From Prorocentrum cordatum (taxonomy: Eukaryota; Sar; Dinophyceae; Prorocentrales; Prorocentraceae), in NCBI GenBank assembly GCA_963575745.1, contig CAUYUJ010015021.1:139501-203500 (forward strand): a stretch of DNA of 64,000 bases, in the 5' to 3' direction. Shown piece by piece: positions 9,576 to 19,049 of this stretch. How positions within the stretch are numbered: position 1 is the stretch's first letter; every line of letters starts with the position of its first letter. The notes below the pieces were generated by a model that worked only from the letters and a program-made list of their open reading frames with translations, was not told where the DNA came from and made no database searches. Made by a program: the position numbers and the translations under genes.

Positions 9576-10121
9576 TGGCGGCAGTGAACTATCCATCTTG
9601 TCCGCCTCGCCCTCCTCCTCCTCCTCCTTCTCCTCCTCCTACTCGCCCTCCCCCTCCTTCTCCTTCTCCTCCTCCTCCTCTTCTTCGAAGGGTGCGAAGG
9701 GGCCCCAGGCTGTGGTCAGCTCCTGCTCTCGAGCCTCCGGCCCCGGGCCTCGGCCTGCTGCCTTGTGGGCCGGCGTCTCGCCCGGGGGCCAGTGGTCTCT
9801 TGAGGGCCTCGGGGGCCGGCCGCCGGCCTTTTGGGGGCCGAAGACAACGTGTGCGCAGCAGGCGCGCTGAGTTGTGCCAGCCGCCCGCTGTGGTGGGAGG
9901 GCGACGGCGAGGAGGGAAAGGGGAGGAGCAGAAGGAGGAGGAGGAGGAAGAGAGGAGGAGGATAAGGAGGGGGAGGGCGAGTAGGAGGAGTTGGAGGATA
10001 AGGAGGGGGAGGGCGAGTAGGAGGAGTTGGAGGAGAAGGAGGGGGAGGGCGAGTAGGAGGAGGGGGAGGAGGAGGAGGAGGAGGGCGAGGCGGACAAGAT
10101 GGATAGTTCACTGCCGCCAGT
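9576..10121. mobile_element. Foldback element with ~90-bp inverted repeats of TCC/GGA type
   Basis: The left arm begins CTGGCGGCAGTGAACTATCC and continues ATCTTGTCCGCCTCGCC into TCC triplets. The right arm ends with GGCGAGGCGGACAAGATGG, ATAGTTCACTGCCGCCAG, its near-perfect reverse complement (about 10033-10121). The centre carries GGGGGCCTCGGGGGCC-like GC-rich sequence. The unique 30-bp ends outside the microsatellite show this is not just two simple repeats facing each other. Confidence 0.65.
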
Positions 10122-10284
10122 TTGAGACAGTCGGCTCCCCAGTGGTCGTGTGCCGCTCATCGTGTATACCCAAGGCCCTGGACGCGCGCTCTCTCGGTCT
10201 GCGAGCGCAGCCCCTCTGGAGGGCGTCTGAGTTATGACGGCGAATGTGCAAGTCAAGACAGGGCAACGAGGGACAGATCGGGTG

Positions 10285-10555
10285 GGCGGTCCCAGACAAG
10301 CGTGTCGGTCTGGCCGACCCTAAAGGGCGGCCTTTTGGGTAACGGGCAGGACGAGCGGGCGGGCCCGAATGAGCGAGCCCGGCCGGCGGGGACATCACAG
10401 CGGGCGGGCGGGCTTCACGCAAGCGAGCGGGCGGGTCGGACGGGCGTGACATCAACGTGGCTGGCCCGGGCGGGCGGATCCGAACGGGCGGGCCGGGCGG
10501 GCGGGATTATGAGACGGGCGGGCGAGCTCCCAACCGGGCCGAACGAAAGGGGGGG
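10285..10555. repeat. CGGGCGGG-rich irregular repeat
   Basis: Many CGGGCGGG and GAGCGGGCGGG words (about 10340-10520), continued at 10735-10875. G-run spacing would allow G-quadruplexes on this strand. No coding signal. Confidence 0.6.
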
Positions 10556-10715
10556 ATAGGGGAAGTGGGGGTTACGAACGCTGCTGCATGCAGCTGGTTT
10601 CGGCCCCGCCGCCGGGCCCCTTCCTCGATACATGGACGCCTCCAGGCGCCGGGATGCGCTGGGAAAATCAGCTTCGTGAGCTGATTCTCACCCCCCCCCC
10701 CTTTGCTATCCCCCC
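10556..10715 (+). repeat. Dispersed repeat family R2, copy 1
   Basis: GGGGGTTACGAACGCTGCTG, CATGCAGCTGGTTTCGGCCC, CGCCGCCGGGCCC, TACATGGACGCCTCCAGGCG, CAGCTTCGTGAGCTGATTCT. Shared with 56565-56740 (same order to CGTGAGCTGATTCTC) and 36655-36780 (partial). Confidence 0.6.
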
Positions 10716-10734
10716 CTTGCGCCCGAGTTGACCC

Positions 10735-10875
10735 AAGCAAACCAGCAGGCGGACCTGACGAGCGGGTCGGGCGGACGGGCAACGACTTGCGGGTGGCGCG
10801 GGCAGGCCCTAAAAAGGGCGGGTCGGGCGCGCGGGCCCTGACGGGCGGGCCAGTGGCGGGCGGGACGGTCATGTC
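10735..10875. repeat. CGGGCGGG-rich irregular repeat, second block
   Basis: Words such as GAGCGGGTCGGGCGGACGGG and GGGTCGGGCGCGCGGGCC. Continuation of the block at 10285-10555 across R2. Confidence 0.5.
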
Positions 10876-11278
10876 CGAGTCTTGAGAGTAGTCGGTGAGG
10901 AAGTCCCGGGCGAGCGTGTGCGAATTGCATTTTTTTTGCAATCGGAGGAGGTCCCGGGCGGACGTGTGAGAGATCTGCCCTGGCTGGGCGCGCGGGGCCT
11001 GGGTCAGTGGCCGAGGGCCTCCCGGGCGAGAGAGGGATCTCCTGAGCGGCGAGAGCGCGTTTTTTGTTGTTGTTGTTGTTGTTGTTGTTGAACATTATTA
11101 CTTCTAAAGAAATATTATTGTTGAGACCCCTGGTGCGCGACCCCCCTCCAAAACCTAGGCCGCAGCCTCATTTCCTTCATTTTCTAGCGAAAGCTTCAGA
11201 AAAGTGGATTGTGTCCGGATCCGGTTGTTTTGTTGTAATCCGTTTTCCCTTGCAAAAAACACTATAAAATGAAAATTC

Positions 11279-11860
11279 TTGTTCTTACTTGATCAAATTG
11301 CAAGAATCCCTTGCAAAAAATAAGGTAAAGTGGACATTCGTGCGCGCAAGACGAAATCCTTCCAAAACCTTAGGTTTCGTAGCGATTTTAACATAAAAAC
11401 ATCAAAAACCCAATGGTTTTTTAAGAAAAAATTGTCAAAATGTCCTTCCGCGCGCGCTGTCCGAATCCCACAAAACCAATGGTTTTTCAACATTTATGTT
11501 ACATGAGCTCGCGCGAGCTACTTTTTCTTGTTCTAACATAATCAAATTTCAATAATCCCTTGCAAAAAATAAGGTAAAGTGGACATTCGCGCGCGCAAGA
11601 CGAAATCCTTCCAGAACCTTAGGTTTCGTAACGATTTCAACATAAAAACATCAAAAACCCAATGGTTTTTCAAAAAAAAATGTCCAAATTTCATCCCGCG
11701 CGCGCTGTCCGACTCCCACAAAACCAATGGTTTTTCAACATTTCTGTTACATGAGCTCGCGCGAGCTACTTTTTCTTGTTCTAACATAATCAAATTTCAA
11801 TACTCCCTTGCAAAAAAAAGTAAAGTGGACATTCGCGCGCGCAAGACCAACAAAAAACAC
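11279..11860. repeat. AT-rich tandem repeat, ~246-bp unit
   Basis: TTCTTGTTCTAACATAATCA-type unit starts occur near 11279, 11523 and 11770. Each unit continues with CCCTTGCAAAAAATAAGG, AAAGTGGACATTCGCGCGCG, CAAGACGAAATCCTTCC, ATAAAAACATCAAAAACCCA and the palindromic GAGCTCGCGCGAGCTAC. One related unit is in copy 1 (about 7215-7440). The CG-alternating core links it to the satellites at 60700-64000. Confidence 0.8.
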
Positions 11861-12014
11861 GACGATCTCAGGAACTTGCCCCAAAAATGTGACCAACTCC
11901 GCTCTCTCTGTCTCTCTCTCTGTCTGCTCTCTGTCTCTCTCTCTGTCTGTCTGTGTCATGTATTGTATGTCACAATTGCAGGATGCTGGGCACACGCGCG
12001 CCCCGAATAAGTGA

Positions 12015-12245
12015 CCAAGTTCTGTGGGTGTGTACCCCACGCCAGTGTAGTAGCCACGGTCGTCCGCACGCCACGAAGTGAAGTGTCCCAACGTCATAGG
12101 GCGGGAAGCTGGGTTTGGGTGGTCGCGAAGAGTCGTTTGGATATTTGGTAGAGCTTGAACTGCCCCCCCACGAAGTGGGGGTATTGTCTCGCGTCGCATG
12201 AAAACCCTGGCACTGGTGAGAACACTGAGCGTTCGGGTAAAATGA
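12015..12245. other. Conserved 230-bp segment with hairpin, copy 2
   Basis: Counterpart of 7672-7900. The stem CCCCCCAC/GTGGGGG is kept while the loop changes. The flank beyond the following (TTG)n is unrelated to copy 1, so the conserved unit ends there. Confidence 0.45.
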
Positions 12246-12274
12246 TTGTTGTTGTTGTTGTTGTTGTTGTTGCT

Positions 12275-13330
12275 GTTACATCTATTAGGTCCTCTAAAGA
12301 GGTAAGCGTATGACAGGGGGAACACTAATGGCCGAGAGTGCCATTCTAGATGTGGACAACCGATATGGATGAGCATCTGCCCCTAGACGCCTCGGCCTTG
12401 TGGCGCCCCTTCCAAGAAAGTCTAAGATGCACTGGATATGAATTCAAATCTTGCCCGCGCTCGAGCGAGGGCGCGATTCCTGAAGAAGTTGTGGGGCACA
12501 GCGCCAAGTTTGAGCAGGAAGGCTTCTCCCCCCCCCACACACAAAGAGAAACATGGTGCAAGCCCTGTGTGGGGGGGTGTACTTCATTTGAAAAGCACAC
12601 TGGGTACCGGTCTGGGGGATACACACGTAACCCGCCCTCTCCCTAGCGGGGCCCTCTCTCGGCGGCGAGCCAGGGGGGGAAGTGAGAAGGGGTAGCCGTC
12701 TCGGAAGGCTCGGAAGTCCCCCGGCCTTCTGAGAAATTTTCTAAGCCTTCCCCGACGACACAAGTAAAGACTGCTCAGAGGGCGCGACGGCTTCTGAGGT
12801 GTCCCGCCGCCTTCCGAGGAGGCCTTCTCATTCTCGCTTCCACCCCTCGCTCGCCGCCGACTCTCAGCAGCCGCCCCCCTCTGCGCCCAAGTGATTTGAA
12901 CCTGCGCGGCCCTCCGTTTGTGCCGCCTGGTGCGGCTTCGGGCTGCGCGCAGTCCGGCTGGCCTCAACAGGCCTCCCGTGCAGCCCGGGGCGTCCTCAAC
13001 ACCGCACCTCTGGGGCGCGCGGAGCGAGGCGGCGCAAGTGTGTTGAGACCGCCCCAGGCTACTCGAGGGGGCTTGCTGGAGCCAGCCCGCAGTACCTGGG
13101 TGGGCTGTCTGGCTGTGCGGCCGCTTCTGTGGCCCTCTTCGGCGAGAAGGCGTGCCGCCGCGCCGCGTTCAGGGCCCACCGCGGCGGCTCCTATAGGGGA
13201 TCTCGGCCACTTTCCCGGGGGCGGCTTTTCGTCCTGAGTGGCCCCCCGGTTCCGGGAAACGGCCTCCGGAGGCCGAAAATTTCGAAGCCTTTGCCGTTGC
13301 AGTTCGTTTGCAGCGCCCAGATCGTTGTTC
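12275..13330. other. Unassigned GC-rich sequence
   Basis: No recognisable gene. Long frames on both strands (for example 12896-13237 forward and 12584-12967 reverse) are Arg/Pro/Ala-rich without domains. 13232-13290 (GGCCCCCCGGTTCCGGGAAA, CTCCGGAGGCCGAAAATTT) is a partial inverted copy of R1. Confidence 0.35.
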
Positions 13331-13334
13331 GTTC

Positions 13335-13412
13335 CTCTGTTCTCGTGTCATCGTCGCCGCCGCCGTCGCCGTCGCCGTCGCCGTCGTCGCCGTCGCCGTC
13401 GTCGTCGTCAGC

Positions 13413-13453
<41 letters not shown>

Positions 13454-13457
13454 TTTT
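13335..13457. repeat. (CGT/CGC)n trinucleotide repeat
   Basis: GTCGTCGCC-type run of about 120 bp, ending in TCGTCGTCGTCGTTTTTGGC. The antisense frame is poly-Asp. Confidence 0.85.
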
Positions 13458-14510
13458 GGCCTCCTGATGCTCTGAGAATCTTGCGGGCCGGCGCGAGGAT
13501 AGCCCTTGCGCGCTCGTCCCCTGCGGTGGCAGGATGCAGCGGGGGCTGCCGCCGCCCGAACCGCTCCGCCGCGGGGCGCCGCGCGCAGTATGCGCGGGCG
13601 CAGGGGCGGGCGGCGCAGCACCTGTTGCAGGTCCTCGAGGCCATGACGGCGCACCGCGGTCAGCAGCTGTCGAGGCCGGGCCGTGCGGTTCGGCTGGATT
13701 TCCTGGAGGGCCCGCCTGGCGACCCTGCTGAAGGTCAGGCTCAAGGCGAAGCAGGTGCGGGAGCTGAAGATGAGGGCGCCGTGATGAAGCCACCAGCACC
13801 CTCCAGCAGGTGGGAGTGGCGCCTGGCGGAGACACTGGTGCGGACGTCGGCTCCACGTTGGAGCCCGAGGTCGTCGTTGAGAACAGCGGCGTCGACGATG
13901 TCGTTGATGTGCCGTCGGGGGAGGGGCCGCAGAGCGAGGAGCATGCCGTGCGCCTTCGTGTCGAGGGAGATGCCGCTCCCGTTGATGCGGAGGCGCCAGG
14001 CGCGGCCGCCATCCCTCCCGCGGGGCCCCTGAGGGGGGTAACTTCCACAGATGCGGTGGAGACGGGCGCGGGCGCTCGTGGCGGAAGTGCTGGCGCGGAC
14101 GTCGGTGCGTTGCTGCGCGGGCTCCGGACGGCGATGGCGGCAGCCACTCCTGCCCCGACGGACGCCGAGCGGTGGGCGACCAGCACCGAGCGTGCGCGGC
14201 TCCGAGGCGTCGATGCCCTACATGGCGGTTCGGGCTCGGGGGAGCGCAAGCAAAGTTTAACTACATGGACTCTTTCGGCTACCACCTCTCCTTCGTGTAC
14301 TCGGGTTCCCGTTCGGGGTCGTCGCGTTGCTGGAGGAGGTGAGAGCGTAGAGTAACCCAATTTTCCTCATAAGTCCTTGCATGCGCTGGTGTCCGTTCTC
14401 GTGTGCGTGTGGTCCGTGTTTGTTCTCGTGTCTGCACACCAATGAAAGAATTGTGGCGTCGGGGCCGAGGGCTTGATTTGTTGGATTCATATCGCTACGC
14501 GATCAGGCAG
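13458..14510. other. GC-rich stretch with a possible coding frame
   Basis: The forward frame 13810-14355 (181 codons, Ala/Gly/Val/Glu-rich, ending in a stop) and an overlapping reverse frame of 389 codons are both open. The forward frame has no recognised domain, and I see no clear splice sites that would decide it. It could be part of an exon or simply GC-rich sequence lacking stops. Confidence 0.25.
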
Positions 14511-14517
14511 AGTCTCC

Positions 14518-14562
14518 ACAGTCTCCTCCTCCTCCTCCTCCTCCTCTTCCTCCTCCTCTCTG
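14518..14562. repeat. Short (TCC)n microsatellite
   Basis: CTCCTCCTCC run of about 40 bp. After it, CGGGGGACCCGAGGTG (about 14648-14663) is repeated once near 14680-14693. Confidence 0.7.
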
Positions 14563-14949
14563 CGATGCGTCGTAGCCTGGCACTGCGAAGGCGGCTCGGG
14601 AACGGCTAGCGGGCCGCAGGCCGGAATGGGGCGAAAGCTAGTCCTACCGGGGGACCCGAGGTGATCTTAGTCCTACTGGGGGACCCGAGGTGCCCCTCCA
14701 GATGTGCCGCCGCTTCTTCGCCCCTCCTGCGAGAGGGCCCGACCCCATTCGGGAGGCCCCTCTAGCCAGGGGTTGCTAAGAAAGTGCCCCTGGCCCAAGG
14801 TACCCCCCGCTTTTCGCTCCATGCTGGGACCCCTGGGGCCCTCTGGGCCTCGTGAGGGGTGCTCTGCGGACCGTGCGGGCCTCTTTGGCAATCCTGGAGG
14901 CACCTTGGGCCAGGGACACACTTAGCAAACAACACCCTATTCAGGTGTT

Positions 14950-15180
14950 TTCGGCCTCCTAGATGGGGTCCGAGTAAAATGGGGTCGGAAGATCGCGCTG
15001 CAGCGGAGATGTATCGGCGAGGCGGCTCGATGTGAAGCCCGATGTTCTCCACAACGACGTCGCCGAGACATCGCCGACGTCGACGATGCATCGCCGGTGC
15101 ATCGCCGACACATCGCCGACACATCGCCGATACATCGCGCATGTATCGGCGATGGGGCGCCATCCTCCGACCCCACCGGT
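14950..15180. mobile_element. CATCGGCGATG foldback element, second copy
   Basis: The left end is GGCCTCCTAGATGGGGTCC, GAG, AAAATGGGGTCGGAAGATCG. The centre has many ACATCGCCGA units. The right end is ATCGGCGATGGGGCG, CCATCCTCCGACCCCA. Both arms match 6076-6312 but the right terminus has run into the next foldback (15183-15607). Central sequence GGCTCGATGTG and GTTCTCCACA matches the centre of the first copy. Confidence 0.6.
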
Positions 15181-15182
15181 GA

Positions 15183-15607
15183 TGGGCCTGTTTTCCACCA
15201 CCACTTCCACAAGTTGGAGGGGGAGAGGGGTCTTCCTCCTCCTCCTCCTTCTCCTCGTCCTCCTCCTCCTCCTCCTCCCTCCTCCTCCTCCCTCCTCCTC
15301 CTCCTCCTCCTCAACCTCCTCCCCCCCTTCAACCTCCTCCCCCTCCTTCTCCTCCTCCCCTCCTCCTCCTCCTCCTCCTCCTCCTCCTCTCCTTCTCCTC
15401 CCTCCTCCCTCCTCTCCTCCTCCTCCTCCTCCTTCTCCTCGTCCTCCTCCTCCTCCTCCTCCTCCTCCTCCTCCTCCTCCTCCTCCTCCTCCTCCTCCTC
15501 CCTCCTCCTCCTCTCCGTCCTCCTCCTCCTCCTCCTCGTTCTTCCACCTCATTTCCCCCCTGCAACTTGTGGTGGTTGTGGTGGTGGTGGGAAACAGGCC
15601 CCTCATC
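15183..15607. mobile_element. Microsatellite-carrying foldback, copy 1 (CTC-filled)
   Basis: The left terminus GGGCCTGTTTTCCACCACCA, CTTCCACAAGTTGGAGGGGG is mirrored at the right end by CCCTGCAACTTGTGGTGG, TGGTGGTGGTGGGAAACAGG, CCC. About 310 bp of CTC/TCC triplets lie between. The same termini frame GGA or TCC tracts at 26238-26436 and 39423-39590, so the microsatellite travels inside a defined element. Confidence 0.65.
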
Positions 15608-16329
15608 CGGGTGTACCGCCGCGTCTGAGCCCCCCCCCTCCGAGAGAGCCCCGCCGCCGCGCCGCAGGGCTGACCGCGGCGGCTCCCCGGCGGCCGGGCT
15701 GCCCGACCTGCTGCCCCCCGCCGCGGCGGTGCCCCGCCCGGGCCTCGCCGCCGCATCATCTCGACTACAGCGGGGGCGCGCATCAAGAAACCATCTGCTT
15801 TTCGTCCGGGCATCCTGGGTTGCTTCGCTCCTCGCGCTGCGCGGCGACTTCCCGCAGCCGTTGAAGGTGCTGCTGCGCTCAGGGTGCTCCAGGTTTCCCC
15901 TCAGGTGCACTTCGCGCGCGGGTTCTCAGGGTTGGGTTTTTTTTGTTGCGAGGGTTTCTTGCGGCTGCGCCCGCACTGTACTACGTATAGTCGGTAAGGG
16001 TACCCATAGCCTCTACCCTTCGCCAGTTTTCCCTCTTTTTGGGCCTCCTGGGAGGCCCTCGCCGCCACGGCTGGATTCGCTTCGAAATCCTGGTCAGAAC
16101 GCACCCCGCGAGAGGTCCGGGGAGCAGCGGTATTGGTACCTTTTGGTGTCCCCATTTGGACCGACGTATAAGATCGAGGCCGGTTCGGGGAGGGCACCCT
16201 ACTGTTCTTCGTGTTTGCGGGGCGCTCTTGTGCATTCTGGTGAGGTGAACCTTGGATGTTCCGTTTGTTCTTGCCGGCACAGGGCCTCGTGCTCTCTCAG
16301 GAGGGGGAAAACAAGCATACAGTCAAAAT

Positions 16330-16450
16330 TGATCGTCGACCCCCGGAATATATGCGAAAATAGGGGAAGCGGCGGGGAAGACAGAATCATGAAAATATGG
16401 GAAAATTAGGGGGGTCCTATTCTTTGTGCCTGTTTACTTGTGTGCCCCAA
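16330..16450 (+). repeat. Dispersed repeat family R3, copy 1
   Basis: GATCGTCGACCCCCGGAA, AAAATAGGGGAAG, GGGAAGACAGAATCATGAAA, ATATGGGAAAATT, TTTGTGCCTGTTTACTTGTG. The same order occurs at 46640-46765. Related G-rich blocks with GTCGATTCCCCGC lie at about 40290-40345 and 41215-41235. Confidence 0.5.
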
Positions 16451-16769
16451 GGTCCCCTGACTCTTGCAGGGTGCCCTTCCGGCCTGGGGCCGACCGTGCG
16501 CGGACGAGTGGCCCTTCGCCCTGGTGGCCTCGGGGTGCGCGGACCCACGGGGGGGCCTCCCGGCACTGGCCTGCAAGCCTGGAGGTGCCTTCCCCGCGGC
16601 ACCAGGAGGCCGCGCAGCAAGCCCAGGATGGGTCCCCTTGCGCGTAGCCCAGCATCGCCGGAGCCGCCAACCGCCGCGGCGGCCCGAGGAGGGCAAGTCG
16701 CGGCGCGAAGACGGGTTCAGGCGACCCCCCCCCCGAGTCGTGAACAGGTCATGCAGCGGAAGGTGTTTG

Positions 16770-16880
16770 GCAGTTCTCGGCCGCGGGGAGCCCTCGCTGG
16801 GCCCGGGGGCCACCGAAAAACTACCCGGGATGAAACGCCCGTCCCAGAGAAGGGGTCCAAACTTTTGGATCACCACAGCA
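16770..16880 (+). repeat. Dispersed repeat family R1, copy 4
   Basis: TTTGGCAGTTCTCGGCCGCG, GGCCCGGGGGCCACCGAAA, ACTACCCGGGATGAAACG, CCCGTCCCAGAGAAGGGGTC, CAAACTTTTGGATCACCA. Confidence 0.55.
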
Positions 16881-17189
16881 TGGACCAGTCGTAGCGCTGG
16901 GGGCATTGCACGGGAGGCTTCAGACCCTGGAGGGTTCCTTCCCTGAGGGGGGCGGCGGCAATGTCTGCTGCCAGTCCGCGACTGGCGTTCCACTGGCTTT
17001 CAGACCCTGGATTCCTTGGCTCCTTATCCAGTGCCCCCACCGTGGCGCTGGGGGGGTCATGGCGAGGAGGGCCAGTCGAGACAGCTGTTGGCCTTCGTGG
17101 GGTCCCGTCACCGCCACGACTGGGCGCAGCGCGGGGGGGTTGGTGCGCGCGGGGACCAGGAAGGACCCAGGAATCTGCTCCTCCTCGAT

Positions 17190-17350
17190 CCTCCTGCTCC
17201 TCCTCGATCCTCCTCCTCCTCCTCCTCCTCCTCCTCCTCCTCCTCCTCCTCCTCCTCTATCCTCCTCTATCCTCCTCTATCCTCCTCTATCCTCCTCTAT
17301 CCTCCTTCTCCTCCTCCCCCTCCCCCTCCTCCTCCTCCGCCTCCTCCCCC
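17190..17350. repeat. (TCC)n microsatellite directly upstream of LINE A
   Basis: TCC triplets with a sub-array of CTCTATCCTC units (about 17256-17305). LINE A starts a few bases downstream, and another TCC tract (23742-23882) follows its 3' end, so A probably lies inside a TCC-rich tract. Confidence 0.85.
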
Positions 17351-17354
17351 TCCC

Positions 17355-17376
17355 GCCTTAGCCATGTTGGCTCAAG
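17355..17376 (+). other. Degenerate dinoflagellate spliced leader (22 nt, 2 mismatches)
   Basis: GCCTTAGCCATGTTGGCTC plus AAG. Compared with the DinoSL consensus it differs at G4 (T) and at one T of the TTTT run (G). Leaders are added to mRNAs by trans-splicing, so their presence in genomic DNA means an mRNA was copied back. Confidence 0.8.
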
Positions 17377-17391
17377 CCATTTTGGCTCAAG
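17377..17391 (+). other. Truncated relict spliced leader (15 nt)
   Basis: CCATTTTGGCTCAAG, exact for the last 15 nt of DinoSL and directly abutting the upstream copy. The missing part ends in the TAG of the leader, which can serve as a 3' splice acceptor. An inserted leader-bearing copy was therefore trans-spliced again at its own leader. This tandem form is the known signature of recycled dinoflagellate cDNAs. Confidence 0.85.
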
Positions 17392-17540
17392 GCTCGAGGT
17401 CGAGGTGGAAGGGCAACCCCTTCCCAAGGCGTGGCTGCCTCGACCTAGCATTTTGTGAGACTCTGGCGGGGCAGAGCTTTTGCCTCGTCGAAGCATTCGT
17501 TAGCTCCTGACGGAGCAGGAAAAGCAGATCTGGCCAGCGG

Positions 17541-18726
17541 ATGGTCCCGACCCCTGACGAGAAGGAGTGGGATGTCTTTTTGGGCCCGAGGAAAACCGAG
17601 TGGGCGTGTGGTTCATGCGCGCGCTTGCACAACTGGGCGTCGAGGATCAAGTGCGAGTGCGGGCGGTCGGCGCCTGCATGCATCCGTGCCCGAGCTGTCG
17701 CTGCCCATAAAGTTGTGTTGCAACAGCTGGAGAAGAATGGTGGGAAACCCGTGGTAAAGGCAACGGACGTGACCAAGCTGAGAGCACAGCCGGACACAAA
17801 GGAGACAAACTCACTGCGTTCGAGAAGAAGTTCGATTCCTTGTTCGCCTCGCTCGCCGAAGTACCAATACGAATTTTACCCAACCTCCGTCGACTCCACC
17901 GTGGGCGTCGGAGGCGGCTGCCCATGTCCAAGAGGCAGCCAGCACAGCGGTTCCTGAAAGTGTTGAAGGGCGACGAGCTCAAGTTGCGCTGTACGTTCAG
18001 AAGTTGGAAGCGTCGACCAAGTCAATGGCAACAGGTGATGAGTTTAAAGACATTCGGGACAGTATGTTGAAGAAGCTTTGCGGACCAGCAGCAGCAGCTG
18101 CGGCCGCCGCAGACGGCCCATCTCCGAGCTGCGCAGGATCTCAGCAAGGCGAAGGTGGCTGTCGAGCAGATGGCAAGGACTTGGCGGAGAAGCGTGCCCT
18201 GTATGAGAAGTTGCGTGTATCGGTCGAGGAGCGTGAGCTATCCTTGGCCGCCAAGAGGGGGCAGGTGGTTACCTCGCAGGCTGAGTTCGACAGGCTTGCG
18301 TCGCTGGTCTCAGGCAAAGCAGGTGGCGGAGGTGACGGCAAAGTACCAGTACCAGGATCAGTGTTGCTCCATGGCATCAGCACCTTCAAGCATTACTTCC
18401 CCGAGGCTGAGGCGTTCCTCAACAGCGAGACGTGGACGAAGTTGCAGGAGCGCACCCGCGTTGCGCCCTAGGAGGCGACCCCTGATGCTGGCATGGGATC
18501 CGAGGGCGCTGCTGCTGTTGGTGCAAATGGTGCTCGCACTGCCGCCGAAGGCCAGCCAGGCCGAAAGGATACTGCTGCCGACGCTGCCGGACACACGCGC
18601 AACAATGAGCTCAGTGAGCTTTCTGAGGAGGAACAAAAGACTCTCTGGGCCAACTGCAATGACTTCGAGGATTGCGCTGCGAAGTTGGAGGGGCTCTACA
18701 ACGCCAAGAAGGCGCGGTATTCCTGA
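17541..18726 (+). pseudogene. LINE A ORF1 remnant (zinc finger plus coiled coil)
   Basis: The ATG at 17541 lies 149 nt after the leader. The first frame (139 codons) contains W-x-C-x2-C-x3-N-x6-C-x-C (WACGSCARLHN...KCEC), close to a RanBP2-type zinc ribbon, starting about residue 19. The frame then shifts to 18004-18471, which has an Ala-rich stretch and a helical, charged segment (EKRALYEKLRVSVEERELSL) likely to form a coiled coil, and then to 18493-18726 (Ser/Glu-rich, DFEDCAAKLEGLYNAKKARY). By position it corresponds to the nucleic-acid-binding ORF1 protein of LINEs. At least two frame breaks disable it. Confidence 0.6.
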
Positions 18727-19049
18727 CGTCGCTGCGCCACGTGTGCTTCATGGGCGTGGCCTGCCAGTTTTATTCGAATGCGACGAAATTGCAGGACGAC
18801 GGACACGCTGCAGCTGGTGCTCGCCCTCCTGGCGGCGAGGGGAGTGAGAGCGCGCGGTGCACCTCCCCTGCGATGCCGACCGGCTACTGAAGGCGCCGCG
18901 CCGTTGGCGCCGCGCACAGCCCGCGGAGCATGTGCTCCTGCCCCATGTGCGAGAGCAGAATGGCAATGTTTGCCTTCTGCCACTCATGACACTACTTCGC
19001 CCGTCACCTTTTCCGCCTTCGCAGCCTGCTGCTGGGAAAGATACGGGTG

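Larger units (their letters stand above)
11062..12272. mobile_element. Composite (TTG)n-bounded AT-rich element, copy 2
   Basis: Same order as copy 1 at 7002-7975: (TTG)n, AACATTATTA, GAGACCCCTGGTGC, CCTAGGCCGCAGCC, GATCCGGTTGTTTTGTTG, CTTGCAAAAAACACTATAAA, AT-rich units, the 230-bp conserved segment (12015-12245), GATTG(TTG)n. It is longer because the AT-rich unit is tandemly repeated (11279-11860). Confidence 0.6.
15608..17185. other. Mixed unassigned sequence with dispersed repeats
   Basis: Contains no convincing gene. Near 16464-16560 a frame with high GC at third positions (start ...CADEWPFALVASGCAD) follows a TTGCAG acceptor-like site, but the donor is unclear, so I do not call an exon. 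R1 and R3 copies are listed separately. Confidence 0.3.

Noticed and set aside
13191-14360. 389-codon reverse frame with poly-Asp tract
   Set aside because: The Asp tract is the CGT microsatellite and the rest is GC-rich sequence open on both strands. No domain, no splice support.
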